Shown piece after piece: positions 1 to 5,440 of a stretch of DNA of 6,124 nucleotides (positions are counted from its first letter, which is position 1; each line of letters starts with the position of its first letter). Origin of the DNA: Asaia bogorensis. Lineage in GTDB: Bacteria > Pseudomonadota > Alphaproteobacteria > Acetobacterales > Acetobacteraceae. A model generated the notes under the pieces. The model worked only from the letters and a program-made list of their open reading frames with translations, was not told the DNA's origin and searched no databases. The stretch spans positions 1-6,124 of the forward strand of contig CAMBXJ010000276.1 in assembly GCA_945871455.1 (NCBI GenBank), in the 5' to 3' direction. The position numbers and the translations under genes were made by a program.

Positions 1-569
1 GGCCCGGTCACCGTCTGCCCGGGCGCCAGATGGTAGCGCCAGGCGCCCATGCCATCGGTCTCAGGCCCCAGCAGAGTCTCTTCCGGCGCGGTGGCCGGGG
101 TCAAAGGACCGGCGACGGCTTCGCGATGCACCCGGCCCTCGATGGACCGCAGCGCCACTCGGTTTTCGGGCATTTTCATGAACCGGGCACCCGGGTCGAA
201 GCCGTTGCGCAGGGTAAAATACCAGACGCCATCCGTCTTATCGGCCCGGATCGGGCCATAGGCGGTGTGAGCCGCGGTGAAATGCACGGTCACCGGCGCG
301 ATCTCATGCGTGCCGAGGGTCCCGTGCCCGTTCACCACCACCTGGAACTGGTCCTGCTGATGGTAATGAGCGTTGGCGGTGGAGCCGGGGTCCTGCTCGA
401 CCAAAAAAGCCATCGGGAACAGCGCGGCGGCGTCCGGATCGGGGGTGCCGGGCGCCATGTTGTGCCGGCTCGTGCCGATATAGAGTGTGTGCCAGAAGGT
501 CACGCCATCCGGAGCAGCGCCCCGACGGCGGTTCGCTCTTGCGACATCGGCGCTTGCGACAACGGGCAT
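1..569 (-). CDS. Cupin-fold protein, 3' end outside the window
   Basis: The first 189 codons of a minus-strand gene are visible and its stop lies beyond position 1. The start is ATG at 569-567, sharing one base with the zur stop (TGATG). A good ribosome-binding site, AAGGAG, lies 8 nt upstream inside the last zur codons. Around residues 54-107 there is a cupin-like core: AHYHQQDQF gives H68 and H70 as a metal-binding HxH pair and Q74 where classical cupins have Glu. It is followed by VVVNGHG and by a second-motif-like HTAYGPI with H101. No signal peptide or membrane segment is seen in the visible part. The overlap implies co-translation with zur, so expression may follow zinc status. I do not recognise the exact family. 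A dioxygenase, isomerase or purely structural cupin are all possible, and no reaction can be assigned. That it is a real gene is well supported; cupin membership is fairly likely. Confidence 0.72.
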   Translation of the reverse strand, partial: MPVVASADVARANRRRGAAPDGVTFWHTLYIGTSRHNMAPGTPDPDAAALFPMAFLVEQDPGSTANAHYHQQDQFQVVVNGHGTLGTHEIAPVTVHFTAAHTAYGPIRADKTDGVWYFTLRNGFDPGARFMKMPENRVALRSIEGRVHREAVAGPLTPATAPEETLLGPETDGMGAWRYHLAPGQTVTG

Positions 570-1048
570 CAGGCAATCTCCTTCGTGGGGGTTGCGCACA
601 GGGCGCATTGGCCCTCGGCTTCGATGGTGGCCTTGCCGACGGTGAAGCCCAACCGCTTGGCGGCGTCTTCCAGGGCATGGGCCAGGCGGTGATCCTCCAA
701 CTCCGTCACCCGGCCGCAGGAACGGCAGATCAGGAACTGAGCGGCATGATCGTGGTCTTCGTGCGCGATGCAGCCGACAAAGGCGGACAGGCGTTCCAGC
801 TTGTGGATCAGCCCCTGTTCCAGCAGGAAATCCAGCGCGCGGTAAACGGTGGGGGGCGCGGCGCCGACGCGGGTCGCGCGCAATTTGTCCAGCAGATCAT
901 AGGCGCCGGTGGGGGAATCGCTGTCCAGGATCAGGCCCAGCACCTGGCGGCGCAGGTCGGTCAGGCGCACGCCGCGCCCGTCGCAGATCTGCCCCGCGCG
1001 GTCCAGCAATTCTTCCGTGCCGGGGGAAAACCCCATATGCGGCTCCAC
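569..1048 (-). CDS. zur: Fur-family transcriptional regulator, zinc-uptake regulator (Zur) type
   Basis: A 159-residue cytoplasmic repressor of usual Fur-family length. The N-terminal winged helix carries the recognition-helix signature PPTVYRALDFL (residues 65-75), which in Zur proteins is followed, as here, by a short wing (EQGLIHKLE). The dimerisation domain has the metal-site stretch C93, H96, H99, H101. It also has two structural-zinc CxxC pairs, C108/C111 (CRSC) and C148/C151 (CALC), the latter near the C-terminus as is typical of Zur. With zinc bound, Zur normally represses zinc importers, metallochaperones and zinc-sparing paralogs. The COG0523 GTPase in the divergent operon supports Zur over Fur, Mur or PerR. 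The start could be GTG at 1048 (AAGGG 8 nt upstream) or ATG at 1036 (GGAG 6 nt upstream, 155 residues); the longer form is given. The stop overlaps the cupin gene by one base, so the two are probably translationally coupled. Confidence 0.9.
   Translation of the reverse strand: MEPHMGFSPGTEELLDRAGQICDGRGVRLTDLRRQVLGLILDSDSPTGAYDLLDKLRATRVGAAPPTVYRALDFLLEQGLIHKLERLSAFVGCIAHEDHDHAAQFLICRSCGRVTELEDHRLAHALEDAAKRLGFTVGKATIEAEGQCALCATPTKEIA
578..583 (-). promoter_or_regulatory. Ribosome-binding site of the cupin gene, inside the zur 3' end
   Basis: The minus strand reads AAGGAG, 8 nt before the ATG at 569. It is part of the codons for the last residues of Zur (Lys-Glu). This fixes the cupin start and means its translation initiates while ribosomes finish zur. 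Confidence 0.7.
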
Positions 1049-1086
1049 GATTTCGCACCCTTGCGATCTGGCCTAGGATAGCACGC
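1049..1086. promoter_or_regulatory. Divergent zur / hisI control region with a small inverted repeat
   Basis: Only 38 bp separate the zur GTG and the hisI ATG, so promoters for both directions must overlap each other or run into coding sequence. An inverted repeat, TCGCA-CCCT-TGCGA (1053-1066), overlaps the possible zur ribosome-binding site. Next to it is CCTAGG (1072-1077), which includes the AGGA Shine-Dalgarno of hisI (1075-1078, 8 nt before ATG). The region has no A/T-rich palindrome like the known Zur boxes of proteobacteria and no clear -35/-10 pair. The region is regulatory by position; the operator itself is only a candidate. Confidence 0.4.
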
Positions 1087-1497
1087 ATGAGCGAACATGC
1101 CACACTTGACACCGTCCTGGCCGCCATCCGCTTCGACGCGAACGGCCTGGTCCCCGCGATCGCCCAGCAGCACGATACCGGGGAAGTGCTGATGATGGCC
1201 TGGATGAACCGGGAATCGGTGGCGGAAACGCTGACCACGCGCCGGGTCTGTTATTACAGCCGCAGCCGGGGCGGCTTGTGGCGCAAGGGGGAGACCTCTG
1301 GCCAGACCCAGCATCTGCGGGAATTGCGGGTGGATTGCGACGGCGACACGATGCTGTTGCTGGTTCATCAGGACGGCGTCGCGTGCCACACCGGGCGGCG
1401 GAACTGCTTTTTCCGGGCCGAACGGGATGGGGTGCTGGTGGAAATTGCCGAACCTTTGGTCTCGCCCGAGGCGCTTTATGGCCACGCACATGGCTGA
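1087..1497 (+). CDS. hisI: Phosphoribosyl-AMP cyclohydrolase (HisI)
   Basis: Catalyses the third step of histidine biosynthesis, opening the adenine ring of phosphoribosyl-AMP to give ProFAR. It is a cytoplasmic, zinc- and magnesium-dependent homodimer. At 136 residues it is the stand-alone form without the HisE domain found in some bacteria. Family motifs are intact: EVLMMAWMN (33-41), YYSRSRGGLWRKGETSG (56-72), the magnesium-binding DCDGD (D83, D85, D87) and ACHTGRRNCFF (99-109). The zinc ligands C84, C100 and C107 are all present, so this is not a zinc-free variant. AGGA lies 8 nt before the ATG. The gene ends 20 bp inside the following GTPase gene. Other his genes are not in view; instead it sits with zur and a putative zinc chaperone, which suggests zinc supply to HisI. 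Whether it is the only hisI of the cell or a zinc-responsive second copy cannot be told here. Confidence 0.95.
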   Translation: MSEHATLDTVLAAIRFDANGLVPAIAQQHDTGEVLMMAWMNRESVAETLTTRRVCYYSRSRGGLWRKGETSGQTQHLRELRVDCDGDTMLLLVHQDGVACHTGRRNCFFRAERDGVLVEIAEPLVSPEALYGHAHG

Positions 1498-2644
1498 AAC
1501 CACGCCGATCACCGTGCTGACCGGGTTTCTCGGTGCCGGCAAAACCACCTTGCTGAACCATCTGCTGCGCCAGCCGGCGCTGGCTCGGACCGCGGTGCTG
1601 GTGAATGAGTTCGGGGAGATCGGCCTCGACCACCTGCTGGTGGAGACCTTGGACGAGAACACCGTGCTACTGAACGCCGGCTGCCTGTGTTGCACGGTGC
1701 GCGGCGATCTGGCGCGGGTGCTGCGGGAGATGTTGCCGCGGGCGCGCCGCGACGAGATCAGCCGCATCATCATAGAGACCACTGGTCTGGCGGACCCGGC
1801 GCCGATTCTGGCGACTCTGATGACCGACCCGGTCGCCGCCAGCGCCTATCGGCTGGACGGGGTGGTGACGGTGGTCGACGCGGTGAATGGCGGCCGGCAT
1901 CTGGACACGCAGGACGAAGCGGTGCGCCAGGTCGCGGTGGCCGACCGGTTGGTCATCAGCAAGGCCGATCTGGCCGACCCGACCGCGTTGCGCCAACGGC
2001 TGCACCGGCTGAACCCGGGCGCACCGATCATCGAAAGCCGGTTGGGTGCGATCGATCCGGCCGAGATCCTGGATGCTGGATTGTTCGACGCCGCCGGCAA
2101 GATCCCGGATGTCCGGCGCTGGCTGGACGCGGAGGCGTTTGCCGACGCGGACCGCCATGGTCGGGACCATCATGCCCATGCAGCCCAGGGGAACGTCCAT
2201 TCGGGGGGCGGACATTCGGGGAGCGGCCATTCGGGGAACGTCCATTCGGGGCACGACCATCAGGGGCACGACCATCAGGGGCACGACCATCAGCATGCGC
2301 ACGACCCGAACCGGCACGATGCGCGCATCACGGCGTTCTGCACCGTTCTGGAAAAGCCGCTGCACTGGCAGGGCATCGGGGTTTGGCTGGAGATGCTGAT
2401 CGCGACCCAGGGCGACAAGCTGTTGCGCATCAAGGGGATTCTGAACCTGGAAGGCCAGGACCGTCCGGTCGCCATCCATGGCGTCCAGCACCTGATGCAC
2501 CCCCCGGCCCTGCTGTCCGCCTGGCCCGAGGGCGATCCCAGGACCAGCCGCCTGGTGTTCATCACGCGCGACCTGCCGCGCTCGGTCATCGAGGACGGAC
2601 TGCTTGCGTTCGAGGCCGCCGCGGTGCCCGGGAAGCGCGGTTGA
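1478..2644 (+). CDS. COG0523 / G3E-family GTPase, putative zinc metallochaperone with His-rich tract
   Basis: A 388-residue P-loop GTPase of the CobW/YjiA/ZNG1 superfamily, whose members load metals into client proteins. Visible are Walker A GFLGAGKTT (16-24), VNEFGEIGLDHLLV (42-55), the metal-binding CLCC (69-72, the family CxCC), ETTGLADPAPIL (100-111) and the guanine-specificity motif SKAD (161-164; usually NKxD). A linker (227-280) contains 17 histidines. The C-terminal CobW_C domain runs from about 285 to 380. ATG 1478 is chosen because GAGG lies 6 nt upstream; ATG 1490 lacks such a site, and an in-frame ATG at 1427 sits deep in hisI. The 20-bp overlap with hisI implies translational coupling. 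Nearby zur argues for a zinc-related subgroup, and no cobalamin gene is seen, so cobalt delivery (true CobW) is less likely. The client is unknown; HisI is the obvious candidate by position. Confidence 0.9.
   Translation: MATHMAETTPITVLTGFLGAGKTTLLNHLLRQPALARTAVLVNEFGEIGLDHLLVETLDENTVLLNAGCLCCTVRGDLARVLREMLPRARRDEISRIIIETTGLADPAPILATLMTDPVAASAYRLDGVVTVVDAVNGGRHLDTQDEAVRQVAVADRLVISKADLADPTALRQRLHRLNPGAPIIESRLGAIDPAEILDAGLFDAAGKIPDVRRWLDAEAFADADRHGRDHHAHAAQGNVHSGGGHSGSGHSGNVHSGHDHQGHDHQGHDHQHAHDPNRHDARITAFCTVLEKPLHWQGIGVWLEMLIATQGDKLLRIKGILNLEGQDRPVAIHGVQHLMHPPALLSAWPEGDPRTSRLVFITRDLPRSVIEDGLLAFEAAAVPGKRG
2192..2293 (+). repeat. 15-bp in-frame tandem repeat encoding the His-rich linker
   Basis: About 6.8 copies of a 15-bp unit lie in frame in the GTPase gene. 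Four 5' units follow the form xxC-CAT-TCG-GGG (NVHSG, GGHSG, SGHSG, NVHSG). They are followed by two identical units encoding HDHQG and a final partial HDHQ. The last units are identical at the DNA level, which points to recent slippage or unequal crossover. Copy-number changes would keep the frame and alter only the number of metal-binding histidines. Confidence 0.9.
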
Positions 2645-2917
2645 CGCCGACCTGTCGGACCAAGCCGGCCGAGGCTCCTGATGCCGACGTCAGCGACGGA
2701 ACCGCCGCGGCCGGTTCTTCTCGTCAGGCGGCCGGTGGCGACGGAGAACCGCCGCACGCGGTTGATCTAGGCAGCATTCCGCGCGGCACCGCGGGTGCGG
2801 AGCCAACAGAATGATGCGCTATCAATCACTTCCAGTTAGACAGTCGCTGTTCTGACCCCGCAGGTCTGCCTGGGTGCGCGGCACCGGCTTGGTCGGAGTC
2901 GGCTGGATATCGGGGCA
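2645..2917. other. Convergent intergenic gap without a recognisable gene
   Basis: This stretch lies between the 3' ends of the plus-strand GTPase gene and the minus-strand small exported protein gene. I see no supportable gene; the best short plus-strand frame (from 2812) is only 14 codons. Three hairpin-prone segments occur. One is an imperfect stem at 2703-2740 (CGCC/GGCG and GGCCG/CGGCC with an internal bulge). The others are GCACC-GCG-GGTGC at 2786-2798 and GGTGC-GCG-GCACC at 2873-2885. None is followed by a T-tract on either strand. They may end transcription of the two converging genes with help from Rho, but a canonical intrinsic terminator is not visible. Confidence 0.5.
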
Positions 2918-3301
2918 TCACCAGTCGCCGACATAGCGAACATAAAGCCAATGGAGTCCCGGGCCGGTCGTCGCGCCGATCGTGCAGCCGATGGCATAGG
3001 CACCCACCATGGCCGGCGCCAGCAGGAATGGCAGAGACCAGTCGGTCGCCGCGGTTGCAATCGGACCGGAATACACCGCCGCGCCCACCGCTCCGGCCAC
3101 GCCGGCGACGATGCAGCTTACCCCCTGCAATTGTGCCACCGACATCGTGCTGGGATGGTCCGGGATGGCGGGATGGGCCGCCCGGGTTTGCGCCATCGCG
3201 GGGGCGGCCGTGCCCAAGGTCAATGCCAAGGTCAATCCCAGGGTCAGCGTCACGGCAAGGGGCGGTCCAACGGCGCATCTTTCGCGCGGCAGGCTAGGCA
3301 T
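2918..3301 (-). CDS. Small exported protein with two hydrophobic segments, unknown function
   Basis: A 127-residue protein I do not recognise. It begins with a Sec-type signal peptide: basic residues R6 and R8, a long Leu/Thr-rich core (about 13-31) and a likely cleavage site AMA/Q after residue 37. The mature part of about 90 residues has a short polar lead with several His and Pro. Two Ala/Gly-rich hydrophobic stretches follow (about 58-86 and 90-114), each with one cysteine (C63, C106), and the protein ends LHWLYVRYVGDW. This suggests a small inner-membrane or membrane-associated periplasmic protein. ATG 3301 is chosen because AGGA lies 7 nt upstream and it gives a normal n-region. ATG 3325 (135 residues) has a weaker site. 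It lies 44 nt after the stop of the dehydrogenase gene on the same strand and is probably in its transcript, but a functional link is not evident. Confidence 0.65.
   Translation of the reverse strand: MPSLPRERCAVGPPLAVTLTLGLTLALTLGTAAPAMAQTRAAHPAIPDHPSTMSVAQLQGVSCIVAGVAGAVGAAVYSGPIATAATDWSLPFLLAPAMVGAYAIGCTIGATTGPGLHWLYVRYVGDW
3213..3248 (-). repeat. Three 12-bp direct repeats within the signal-peptide core
   Basis: Three successive 12-bp units (CCCAAGGTCAAT, GCCAAGGTCAAT and CCCAGGGTCAGC on the plus strand) encode on the minus strand the run LTLGLTLALTLG of the hydrophobic core. The first two differ by one base. The core was probably lengthened by slippage; changes of one unit would add or remove four residues. 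Confidence 0.75.
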
Positions 3302-3345
3302 CGGTCCATCCTGTCTCTGATTCATCGTCCCGCGGCGACGCCCTG

Positions 3346-4305
3346 TCAGGTGCCCCGCTTCGCCACCAGTTCCAGCAAGGGTAACAGAACCGCATCCCGA
3401 TCCGCCGCCAATTCCGCGATCGACCGTCCGCGCGCCTCGGCGGCCACGCCAGCTATGATCTGCTGGCAGACCGCGTCGGTCAGTTCCGGGGTGGTCATCG
3501 TGGCCCACCACGCCTCGAACGCCGGGCGGAACTGATCCAGCATATGGGTCATGCCGCCTTCGCCCCCGCCGAGGTGGAATGTCATGTGCGGCCCCATTGC
3601 CGCCCAGCGCAGACCAGGGCCGGCACTGATCGCGGTGTCCACGTCCTCTACGCTTGCCAGACCGGAGACGACGGCGCTGACCGCCTCCCGCCACAGGGCC
3701 GCTTGCAGGCGGTTGGCCAGATGCCCGGCGGCCTCCTTGCGGATCCAGATCGGCTTCTTGCCGATATGGGCATAGAATTGCAGGCACCATTGCACGGTTT
3801 CCGGGGCGGTATCGCGGCCGCCCACGACCTCCACCAACGGGATCAGATGCGGCGGATTGAACGGGTGTCCGACCGCGAACCGTGCCGCGGATTTCAGCCC
3901 GGCCTGCATCTCACTCATGATCAGCCCGGACGTGGAGGAGGCCAGGATCGTCTCCGCCGGCAGGGCATCGTCCAGGCGGGCGTAGAGTTCCCGCTTGACC
4001 GCCATCCGCTCGGGCGCATTTTCCTGCACGAATTCCGCGCCGGCGACGGCTTCCTCCGCCGAAGCGTGGAACCGCCATGCGTCGGGCGAGGCCGCCGCCA
4101 CCATGCCCAGGCGCGCCATCGCCGGCCAGGCATCCGCGACATAGCGGCGGACATAGTCGGCGGCCTCGGCCCGAGGGTCCCACACATCCACGGCAATTCC
4201 GCGGGACAGAAACCACGCCGTCCAGCTTGCCCCGATCGTCCCCGCGCCCAACACGGCGGCCCGCTTCACTGCTATCGCCCCCTTCGCCGACATCTGTTGC
4301 GTCAT
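3346..4305 (-). CDS. NAD-dependent 3-hydroxyacyl-CoA dehydrogenase family protein, carnitine 3-dehydrogenase-like
   Basis: A 319-residue enzyme with the two-domain 3-hydroxyacyl-CoA dehydrogenase fold and no fused hydratase. The Rossmann NAD site is GAGTIGASW (20-28), with D43 closing the second strand as expected for NAD over NADP. FVQENAPE (92-99), ASSTSG (122-127) and GHPFNPP (146-152), with catalytic H147, pair with E159 in PLVEVVGG. The helical domain carries N198, ALWREA (203-208), GLRWAAMGP (231-239) and GGGEGGMTHMLDQF (246-259). These last motifs resemble L-carnitine dehydrogenase (carnitine to 3-dehydrocarnitine) more than butyryl-type FadB enzymes; lambda-crystallin/L-gulonate dehydrogenase is a relative. 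The usual carnitine partners (betaine-keto cleavage enzyme, thioesterase) are absent from view, so the substrate stays open. The start is secure: AGGAGG lies 6 nt before ATG 4305. It is divergent from the kinase gene and 44 nt upstream of the small exported protein gene. Confidence 0.85.
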   Translation of the reverse strand: MTQQMSAKGAIAVKRAAVLGAGTIGASWTAWFLSRGIAVDVWDPRAEAADYVRRYVADAWPAMARLGMVAAASPDAWRFHASAEEAVAGAEFVQENAPERMAVKRELYARLDDALPAETILASSTSGLIMSEMQAGLKSAARFAVGHPFNPPHLIPLVEVVGGRDTAPETVQWCLQFYAHIGKKPIWIRKEAAGHLANRLQAALWREAVSAVVSGLASVEDVDTAISAGPGLRWAAMGPHMTFHLGGGEGGMTHMLDQFRPAFEAWWATMTTPELTDAVCQQIIAGVAAEARGRSIAELAADRDAVLLPLLELVAKRGT

Positions 4306-4356
4306 GGCGTCCCTCCTGTATTCCTAGTCCGCCATCAGAGCATGACAGGAGGACAC
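4306..4356. promoter_or_regulatory. Compact divergent control region with mirrored Shine-Dalgarno sites
   Basis: Fifty-one bp separate the dehydrogenase ATG (minus) from the kinase GTG (plus). CCTCCTGT (4312-4319) and ACAGGAGG (4345-4352) form a perfect 8-bp inverted repeat. Each arm contains an AGGAGG ribosome-binding site for the gene on its side (6 nt and 4 nt spacing). The symmetry may simply reflect two strong ribosome-binding sites, but it could also form an operator or a hairpin. No clear -35/-10 elements are visible, so promoters likely extend into the coding regions. Confidence 0.5.
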
Positions 4357-5427
4357 GTGAACGAGCAACCGGCCACCGATCTGCGGTCCCCCCAGGACAG
4401 CGTCGCGCTCGACTGGTCCGCGGTGGGCGCTCATCTGGCCCGACACGGCCTGCGCCTGGACACTGATCCCCCGCCGCGCCAGTTCGCCGGAGGTCTCGCC
4501 AACCTGAACTATCTTATTCATTTGAACGGCAAACCCGCCGTCCTGCGCCGCCCTCCGATGGGCGAACTGCCCGCCGGCGCCTATGATATGGCGCGCGAAT
4601 TCCGTATCCTGTCGCGCCTGCCGGACGCGCTGCCCTTCATCGCTCGCGGCCTGCATCTCTGCGATGACCCCTCCGTCATCGGCCAGAGATTCCAGATCAT
4701 CGAATATCGCCCAGGCCTGGTGATCCGCGAGCACATGCCGCCGCATCTGGCGCACCGGCCCGAAATCGGGGTTCGCCTGTCGCAGGTGCTGCTGGAAACC
4801 ATCGCCGCCATCCATGCCGTCGATACCAAATCCATCGGCCTGGACGATCTTGGCCGCCCGGATGGCTTCCTGGCCCGAGGCGTCTCCGGCTGGCGCAAAC
4901 GCGGCCTGTCAGCAAAGGAGGAAGGCACCCACACCTTGCATCACGATGTCGGCACCTGGCTGGAAACCCATCTGGTGCCGGACGTCAAACCCAGCCTCCT
5001 GCACAACGACTTCAAACTCAACAATATCATCCTGGACCCGGACACCTTCGCCCCCCGCGCCGTGGTGGACTGGGACCAGGGCACCCGCGGCGATCCGCTG
5101 TTCGATTTCGCCACCCTGCTGAGTTACTGGATCCACGCCGACGACCCCTGGGCCATGCACGACATGGAACAGATGCCGGCGGTCGAGGCCTGCCTGTGCC
5201 CCCGCCAGGAAGCCGTCGCCACCTATGCCCGCATCACCGGGCGCGACATGTCGGACTTCCTGTTCCACCGGGTCCTCGCCATGTACAAACTGTCCGTCAT
5301 CTTCCTCCAGCTCGGCCTGCGCTATCGCACCGGCGTGACGCAGGAGCCTCGTTACGCCCCGCTGACCGCCGTCGGCACCGGCATTCTGGAATTCACCCAC
5401 GAAATCGCCCAAGGACGGGCATTCTGA
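4357..5427 (+). CDS. APH-fold phosphotransferase, ACAD10/ACAD11 N-terminal-like (putative hydroxyacyl-CoA kinase)
   Basis: A 356-residue cytoplasmic protein with the aminoglycoside-phosphotransferase/choline-kinase fold. The N-lobe has FAGGLANLNYLI (43-54) as nucleotide loop, VLRRPP (62-67) and E81 in AREFRIL. The C-lobe has the catalytic loop HNDFKLNN (H216, D218, N223) and the metal-binding VVDWD (D238), followed by GDPLFDFATLL. All catalytic residues are kept. The LRR-P-P and VVDW-PLFDFA style matches the kinase domain of ACAD10/ACAD11 and bacterial LvaA rather than antibiotic-resistance enzymes; the acyl-CoA dehydrogenase next downstream supports this. The known relatives phosphorylate the 4-hydroxyl of 4-hydroxyacyl-CoA. 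Substrate here is inferred. The start is uncertain: GTG 4357 has AGGAGG 4 nt upstream, whereas ATG 4342 (361 residues) lacks a clear site. It is divergent from the dehydrogenase gene and probably cotranscribed with the acyl-CoA dehydrogenase gene across a 142-bp gap. Confidence 0.87.
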   Translation: MNEQPATDLRSPQDSVALDWSAVGAHLARHGLRLDTDPPPRQFAGGLANLNYLIHLNGKPAVLRRPPMGELPAGAYDMAREFRILSRLPDALPFIARGLHLCDDPSVIGQRFQIIEYRPGLVIREHMPPHLAHRPEIGVRLSQVLLETIAAIHAVDTKSIGLDDLGRPDGFLARGVSGWRKRGLSAKEEGTHTLHHDVGTWLETHLVPDVKPSLLHNDFKLNNIILDPDTFAPRAVVDWDQGTRGDPLFDFATLLSYWIHADDPWAMHDMEQMPAVEACLCPRQEAVATYARITGRDMSDFLFHRVLAMYKLSVIFLQLGLRYRTGVTQEPRYAPLTAVGTGILEFTHEIAQGRAF

Positions 5428-5440
5428 CCGCAACACAATT

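Noticed and set aside
30..692. Long plus-strand open frame opposite the cupin and zur genes
   Set aside because: It is antisense to two genes with clear family motifs, its product is Arg/Gly/His-rich with no recognisable domain, and such frames are common by chance at this G+C.
1105..1110. TTGACA as a possible -35 box
   Set aside because: It lies inside hisI just after the start and has no -10-like hexamer 16-18 bp downstream.
2192..2293. Short regular repeats considered as a CRISPR array
   Set aside because: Units are 15 bp, contiguous without spacers, in frame and encode the His-rich linker of the GTPase.
1667..2500. 277-codon minus-strand frame opposite the GTPase
   Set aside because: Antisense to the GTPase motifs and the repeat tract; the repeat merely produces a VPLMVVPRMDVP-like run. 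No start signal or domain supports it.
1478..2644. True cobalamin-pathway CobW
   Set aside because: No cobalamin genes are nearby, the sequence is closer to the general COG0523/YjiA style, and the neighbours are zur and hisI.
2703..2740. Hairpin considered as an intrinsic terminator for the GTPase gene
   Set aside because: The stem is interrupted by an internal bulge, the loop is long, and no T-tract follows; kept only as a hairpin-prone segment.
3302..3790. Long minus-strand extension upstream of the small exported protein (frame open from 3790)
   Set aside because: It overlaps the well-supported dehydrogenase gene on the same strand in another frame, and the signal peptide with its ribosome-binding site marks 3301 as the start.
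3544..4356. Plus-strand upstream extension of the kinase frame (about 271 codons)
   Set aside because: It is antisense to the dehydrogenase gene. Kinase homology and the Shine-Dalgarno begin at about 4342-4357, giving normal family length.
4357..5427. Aminoglycoside-resistance phosphotransferase
   Set aside because: The fold is shared, but motif style and the adjacent acyl-CoA dehydrogenase match ACAD10/11-type kinases, and no resistance or mobile context is present.
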